In this document: in pieces, positions 59,308 through 64,000 of the stretch | Position numbering within the stretch: the first letter of the stretch is position 1 | How the letters are laid out: each line of letters begins with the position of its first letter | Source of the DNA: Guillardia theta CCMP2712 | Lineage: Eukaryota; Cryptophyceae; Pyrenomonadales; Geminigeraceae | DNA: 64,000 nucleotides | Direction of reading: 5' to 3' | Assembly (NCBI RefSeq): GCF_000315625.1 | Contig: NW_005434668.1 | Location: 246,265 to 310,264 of the forward strand | Position numbers and translations under genes: made by a program | The notes under the pieces: generated by a model | What the model saw: the letters and a program-made list of their open reading frames with translations, nothing else | Databases searched by the model: none | What the model was told of the DNA's origin: nothing

Positions 59308-59633
59308 ACATCACGATCACGTGAACCATGATCCATACCTTTCCCGCTGACCAAGAAAGGACAGAGCGCAAGCTCTGTAAGGAAAACGAGCTCCAACGAA
59401 AGCAGTCTGCCCTGAGACGAGGAGTCATGTATGAGGTATACACACCGCCGCTCGCCTCGCTCGTATCAGGACTGAGACCACAAGCTCCAACTGAACTTGT
59501 CTTGCATGGAATGTTCTTCCCTCCCTCCTTCCCTCCCTCCTCCCCTCTTTTCCCTCACCATTTTCACGGCCTCCTCGGATCCCAATTTGTATCAGATCCG
59601 TAACAAAGTTCTGGGTCGGGGGGGGGGGGAGCA
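59308..59633. promoter_or_regulatory. Divergent promoter region of IspE and the CRT-like gene
   Basis: No gene is clearly seen. It contains a CCCTCCTT tract at 59520-59545 and a run of G just before the start codon at 59634. The 5' exon of IspE may lie in its left part. Confidence 0.35.
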
Positions 59634-60866
59634 ATGCAGTCAAGCAAGGGGCTGTTGATAGTGATGTCGTTGTTATCGACAGACTTTGCTTATGTCACAG
59701 GCTTTATGCTCTCTATATCTCATCTGCGCCTGCACACTTCTTCCTTGAAGCTGCGTCCCGCCACCTTGTTGTCACCTGGCCTAGCAATGATGAAAAGGAG
59801 TGAAGTTTTGAGCAATAGAATTTCAATGAGCTCGCAAGAATCGCGTTTGTCTTCGAGAGATCCTAGTGTCTTGTTTCCAATATTCTTATGCACTGCAGTT
59901 GTCAACAGGATTCTGTACCGTGTGCAACTGGTGCCCATGAAAGAGTACACCTACTTCATTTCCCAGTTTGCAACTCTCAGCTATGTGCTTGCTTACAGCA
60001 TCTTGTTGGTTCAACGGAAGTCAATAGGAAAGGTGAATGACTCAATGATCCAATACGCCAGAAACAATTGGAACATCTTCGCCATCATAGGTGCACTTGA
60101 AGCCTTGACTTTTCTCCTTGCATTGTACTCCGCCGCTCGCCTCCCTGGCAGTCTCATCAGTGTCATCGGCCAAGGAGGAATTCTGTGGTCTGTGCTGTTT
60201 GCTCGTCTTCTTCTCAAGAAGTCTTTTGACAAGCTGCAGCTTCTCGGCGTTTTCGTGGTTCTGATCGGTGTGCTCACTTGTACTGTCCCACAGCTGCCAG
60301 CAGGAGCCCTTGTCACACAGCAGCATCGTATAGAGCTCTGGGCATACTCAGGATTATACCTTCTCTCCTCTGCATTCTCCGCTATTTCTTTCACGCTCAA
60401 GGAGAAATGCCTCAAGGAGGGTGAATTGGACATCATCATCGTCAGCTGCTTTGGTTCGTTGGCACAGTGCATATTCACGTTTCTGCTGCTCCCCTTGACT
60501 CTAGCGATTGCGACCAGCTTGCCTCCACAGGTTTACTTCCAAAAAGGTCTTGCTGCCTTCAGTGGAGCAACACATTCCTGCATGCCCTGGCTATTCTTCG
60601 CGTATATGATCGCAAACTTGAGCCTGAATCTATCTGGGATTGCCCTTACAAAGAGGGGCGGAGCAGTGGGAACTTTCGTCATTGGTACAGTTTTGGTTCC
60701 AATCACAAGTCTTGTATTTTGTCTTAACATCCCTCTGCTTGGTGCTTCAAGATTCAGCTGGATATTCGTTGGAGGGCTTGTCTTCACAACGGCAGGGTCG
60801 CTCCTGTACAATCATCAGAAGGTGTCTGGCATTCTACGAAAAGGCTCTGGGATACAACAAGAATGA
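59634..60866 (+). CDS. CRT-like drug/metabolite transporter, intronless
   Basis: 410 residues in one uninterrupted frame. About ten hydrophobic membrane spans follow an N-terminal extension. Family marks of the chloroquine-resistance-transporter-like (CLT) branch of the DMT superfamily are NRILYRVQLVPMKEYTYFISQ, GALEALTFLLALYSAARLPGSLISVIGQGG (first EamA half), and TLKEKCLKEGELDIIIVSCF with LTKRGGAVGTFVIGTVLVPI in the second half. Plant CLTs are plastid-envelope transporters of glutathione-type thiols. The extension (MQSSKGLLIVMSLL, then VTG before Phe and a Ser/Arg-rich stretch) looks like a bipartite plastid presequence with Phe at +1. The absence of introns is unusual here. Confidence 0.85.
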   Translation: MQSSKGLLIVMSLLSTDFAYVTGFMLSISHLRLHTSSLKLRPATLLSPGLAMMKRSEVLSNRISMSSQESRLSSRDPSVLFPIFLCTAVVNRILYRVQLVPMKEYTYFISQFATLSYVLAYSILLVQRKSIGKVNDSMIQYARNNWNIFAIIGALEALTFLLALYSAARLPGSLISVIGQGGILWSVLFARLLLKKSFDKLQLLGVFVVLIGVLTCTVPQLPAGALVTQQHRIELWAYSGLYLLSSAFSAISFTLKEKCLKEGELDIIIVSCFGSLAQCIFTFLLLPLTLAIATSLPPQVYFQKGLAAFSGATHSCMPWLFFAYMIANLSLNLSGIALTKRGGAVGTFVIGTVLVPITSLVFCLNIPLLGASRFSWIFVGGLVFTTAGSLLYNHQKVSGILRKGSGIQQE

Positions 60867-61203
60867 GCCTGTTTCATCGCCTCACATTCTCATGTCATGC
60901 TTTGACACGTATCTCATCGGGTTTCTTGCATATTTCCTGCGTATTTGCTACGTTGGACCAACCATGTCTTGCTTTCCTGTACAGTAACCATCTAGTCGAA
61001 TCCAACAGCAACAGAATGTCTCAGCAGGCTGCCAAACTAAGTTTTCTTCAAGTTTATTAGATCAGTAGTCATCATCCAGTTAAGAATAAATTCATACAAA
61101 ATTCATCAAGTTCAAGGCTAGACAGAGCTCAACCCAAAAGTCACAGTAGCTTGTATCGGATTCAAGCATTCTCAGCACCAGCTCCTGGCGCCTGCCATCT
61201 CAT
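60867..61203. other. Intergenic region between convergent genes
   Basis: Only 3' flanks are seen; an AATAAA occurs near 61084. It is not GC-rich. Confidence 0.4.
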
Positions 61204-61657
61204 TCAAAACTTGTGATACTGACTGACAAGAAGTCTTCGTCTCACTGGATTTGCGCATGCGAATGATGAGAAATGTTCTTCGTTGTGTTCTGACGTTAGT
61301 TCAGCCATCCGCGCTGCGCCGCCCTCCATGGTAGACCTCACTTCGTCACGCTTTTGTTCACTGCAAGAGAATCAGACCATGGAAGAGGAACAGTTCTCTG
61401 CTCACGATTTGCCTGTTTCTTTGCGCAGCCGAGCAGATTCAGATAGAGCTCGTTGTATGAATCGTTCGCGGGTCGCTACATCAACCTCCTGTATCGTCAC
61501 ACCCCATTTAGCCGGACAAAAACCAGGCAATAGGATACACCTCATCAGGAGGATTGACTGGGTTTGAAACTGCATCATAATCTTCCTCCTTGTTTTCTTC
61601 CGCGTTCCCCTCTTGCTCCACCTCCCTCCTCTCCGGTCCTGGGCATGGGCCTTCCAT
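61204..61657 (-). CDS. Short acidic hypothetical protein
   Basis: The start at 61657 reads MEGPCPGPERREVEQEGN with an acidic run (EENKEEDYD). Two short GT-AG introns then join EVDVATRERFIQRALSESARLRKETGKS and EQKRDEVRSTMEGGAARMAEL, ending at TGA 61204-61206 after RRRLLVSQYHKF. About 115 residues, mostly charged helix, no signal or membrane segment, no family recognised. The start codon lies at the border of a GC-rich island shared with the divergent WD40 gene. Confidence 0.5.
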
Positions 61658-62327
61658 GCCGCGGTTGGACTCAAAAGTTCTTGCTTTTAAGTTGACCAAG
61701 TTTAGTAAAATCCACCGCCGCCGGTGATCGGACTCCCGCCGGGGCAAGCGGCGGCCTGATCGGTGATTAGGATCATTAGTACTCAGAACTCAGTCGGAAT
61801 AAGTTACTTGAACCTCGGATCGGACTCCGGGACCGTACCGTGTCTGACCGTACGGTCGTGCCACTGGCTTTGAATGATTGCCACTGCAGCCGCAGCGCCC
61901 GCCGCTGAGTCACAATCAGGCTGGCCCCCGGCCTGAGATAGGCTAGTTCCGCCGCCGGTCACACCCGCCGCCGGGTAGCCTAGCCTGACCCGGTGACCCG
62001 CGTCATCGGAGTGAAGTACGGCCCGGCCCGATCACAAGTTTCCCGGCCGGCCGTTCACTGCCCGCCCGGCCGCGACTAGTGGGCAATGCCGATTTTCGCA
62101 CGTGAAGATGGATCGGGAAGATGGTCGATGGGAGGGCCGGACGGAGATATGAAAGAATGAGCGGCATGTAGGAGGATCAAGTTGCAAGTATGGTGAACTG
62201 CAGTGAGGACTGATGATGAGATAGACATAGTCTTGTATGGCAGCGATGCTTTGTTTCTCTTGGCTTCCAAGCTGGAACTCGAACTGTTTCTAGACTATCA
62301 ACACAGATCTGACGTTTGTGAGTGCAG
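61658..62327. promoter_or_regulatory. GC-rich island between divergent genes
   Basis: Bases about 61700-62085 are GC- and CpG-rich (CCGCCGCCGG, GGCCCGGCC words). Ordinary sequence follows for about 240 bases before the WD40 start codon. No gene is seen. Confidence 0.45.
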
Positions 62328-64000
62328 ATGTCGAATACCAAAGATAAACAAAAAGCTCTCATTGTAGCAGGGACCTACGAGAGAACGCTGTACGTGAAAC
62401 AATTGATGAAGCTTTGCAACAAGCGAGCTCACGCTTTGTTAGTTGCGGCTGGAGGGTAGAGGGCGATGAGGCGGCAACACCTGTATTCAACCACCCTGCT
62501 CATCTTGGACCCATTAAAGCAGTAGCAATTTCCGGAAAATATTTGGTATCAGGAGGGAACGATGAAGAAATTAGGTACTAGGTGGCGTGGGCCTCGGAAC
62601 ATTTTTGTTGATCCCTTGTACAGAATTTTCAATACTCGAAAACTTGTAGAGGTAGGCAACCTCATGAGACACCAGGGTAAAAACTGTCCTCATGAATGTT
62701 TCTCAACCTCTGACTTCAGCCTGGCAGGTCCTATCACTTCTCTCAAATTTTTCGGGTCATTCAATCTGGTGAGCTCGTCAGACGATGGGACTATGTTGAT
62801 TTGGCGGTGCAAGGTAAAATGACTTTTCATTTGCCCTGCGCTCCTTTCTCAAGGTGACCTGCAGGACTGGGAGTGTCTGTCTACTCTACGAGGACACAAG
62901 TAAACCATGATTGCTGCAAATGCTCTACTCTAATCATTACAATAGGGGCGGAGTGATAGACCACGACATACACGACAGCGGAAAAGTTTTGATCTCTTGT
63001 GGGCGAGATAACACGATCAGGTTCAAGCTCTTCTTATATTGTTGCCATTCGAAGCTTGATTCATTCGATAAAAGGTTGTGGGATCTAGTCAAAGGCTCTT
63101 TGTTGCACACAAGGAAAAGAGAGGTAACCAAGCACTCTTTACAACTTTGCTAATCACATCTTCATGCAGTCCAAAGGGTACGGTTCGTTTCAATGTATTA
63201 GATGGATACCCAAGAGTGAGGGGTTTTGCTCCATCATCGGAAACTCTGTGGAAATATACGACGCCAATGTACTCATGTCGTCAATACGCTTGAAAAAATT
63301 ACTCACTGTTGCCGCTTTAGTCTGATACCCCGACTTCAAATCTTGCGCATAGTCGGACACCCTTAACAGCAACATTTTATGATGTAAGCTGTGCCTCATT
63401 GATGTCTGTTTTTACTAGTTTTCAGGCCAACACTCTGCTCACTGGTGGAGAAGACAAGATTGTCCGTGTGTGGGATGTGCGAAACGGGAAGACAGTCAAT
63501 CAACTGCCCCAAATGTCGAGCAGGTTTGCACATGCAATGTTTCGTAAACAGGATGTCAATGGACTTGCAGGATTCGATCAATCTCGATTGAGTCACTGAC
63601 AAACAGTGTGATCACTGCATGCTCAGATGGAGACATCCAGATGAACTCATGGTCGAACAGCGACAAGGTTCTGTGGAAGGTAAAGGTCAGAGTTGAACCT
63701 TGGGGACAACATGATTGCCATCATCAGGAAAGCACTCGGGCAAGAATCACATGTGCTTGCTCTGCGATCACTGAAGGTTTCCATGAATGAACTGTTCGTG
63801 TCCTTCAAGTTGATCAACGTTGCAGGAGCTGAGGAGGCGGCGGACGTACAGAGTGGCATGCAAGTCGCCATGTTGATGCTCATATTTCTTCTAGGTGCTG
63901 GATGATGAAGAGAAAAACGAGCCAGAAAGCAAGAAACGGTGAGCAAAATTGTTTGGATCTGTAACATCTAATCCATCGGACCAGACCCAAAGCCGCTAGC
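62328..64000 (+). CDS. MAK11/PAK1IP1-type WD40 protein, 3' end beyond window
   Basis: WD40 beta-propeller of the MAK11 (yeast)/PAK1IP1 (human) family, a nucleolar factor in 60S ribosome assembly. Small exons, with introns of 45-70 nt, read MSNTKDKQKALIVAGTYERTL (family start, AGTYE), LGPIKAVAISGKYLVSGGNDEEIRIF, GPITSLKFFGSFNLVSSSDDGTMLIW, DWECLSTLRGHK, DSGKVLISCGRDNTIRLWDLVKGSLL, FQCIRWIPKSEGFCSIIGNSVEIYD, TLLTGGEDKIVRVWDVRNGK, and SVITACSDGDIQMNSW with RARITCAC. The tail turns acidic then basic (DDEEKNEPESKKRPKAAS), like the nuclear tails of the family, and is open at the window edge. The propeller order matches the human protein repeat by repeat. Confidence 0.85.

Overview
The window reads as nuclear DNA of a photosynthetic eukaryote with a complex plastid, most likely a cryptophyte close to Guillardia theta. 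This is an inference with four supports. Almost every gene is cut by very short spliceosomal introns, mostly 41-70 nt. Several predicted plastid proteins begin with a signal peptide followed by a phenylalanine, the hallmark of cryptophyte plastid import. Genes for the plastid MEP pathway and for a PaO/TIC55-type Rieske oxygenase are present. The repetitive giant surface-type proteins resemble ones I associate with this lineage. No database search was possible.

Left part (1-21.7 kb). A kinesin-4 tail, cut by the window edge, runs convergently with a minus-strand protein that joins a helical N-terminal half, a divergent protein kinase and a C-terminal RING/IBR-like zinc region. Then come a small intronless PH-like protein and three co-directional minus-strand genes: a 2-oxoglutarate/Fe(II) oxygenase, a plastid Rieske oxygenase and an unnamed membrane-anchored protein with glycosyltransferase-like motifs. 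A G-box-rich divergent promoter separates these from an ankyrin protein, which converges with an uncharacterised coiled-coil gene.

Middle (21.7-28.6 kb). This is a gene-poor stretch holding two inverted copies of a short repeat element (one with 56-bp terminal inverted repeats), a 24-bp minisatellite, microsatellites, an orphan kinase C-lobe end and two exons of an unknown gene.

Centre (28.6-56.6 kb). Two giant convergent genes occupy 28 kb. The plus-strand gene encodes about 5,960 residues of repeated beta-type modules with near-identical tandem DNA repeats, and it carries a short patch with four in-frame stops. The minus-strand gene encodes a secreted protein of more than 2,300 residues built of repeated Ig-like modules. 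Their stop codons are 31 bases apart and they share a module style, so both probably act outside the cell or at its surface.

Right part (56.6-64 kb). A small PDZ protein, IspE (MEP pathway), a CRT-like drug/metabolite transporter, a short acidic hypothetical protein and a MAK11/PAK1IP1 WD40 ribosome-assembly protein that runs off the window.

A recurring pattern is short GC-rich, CpG-rich islands lying directly upstream of gene starts and not seen between convergent gene ends.
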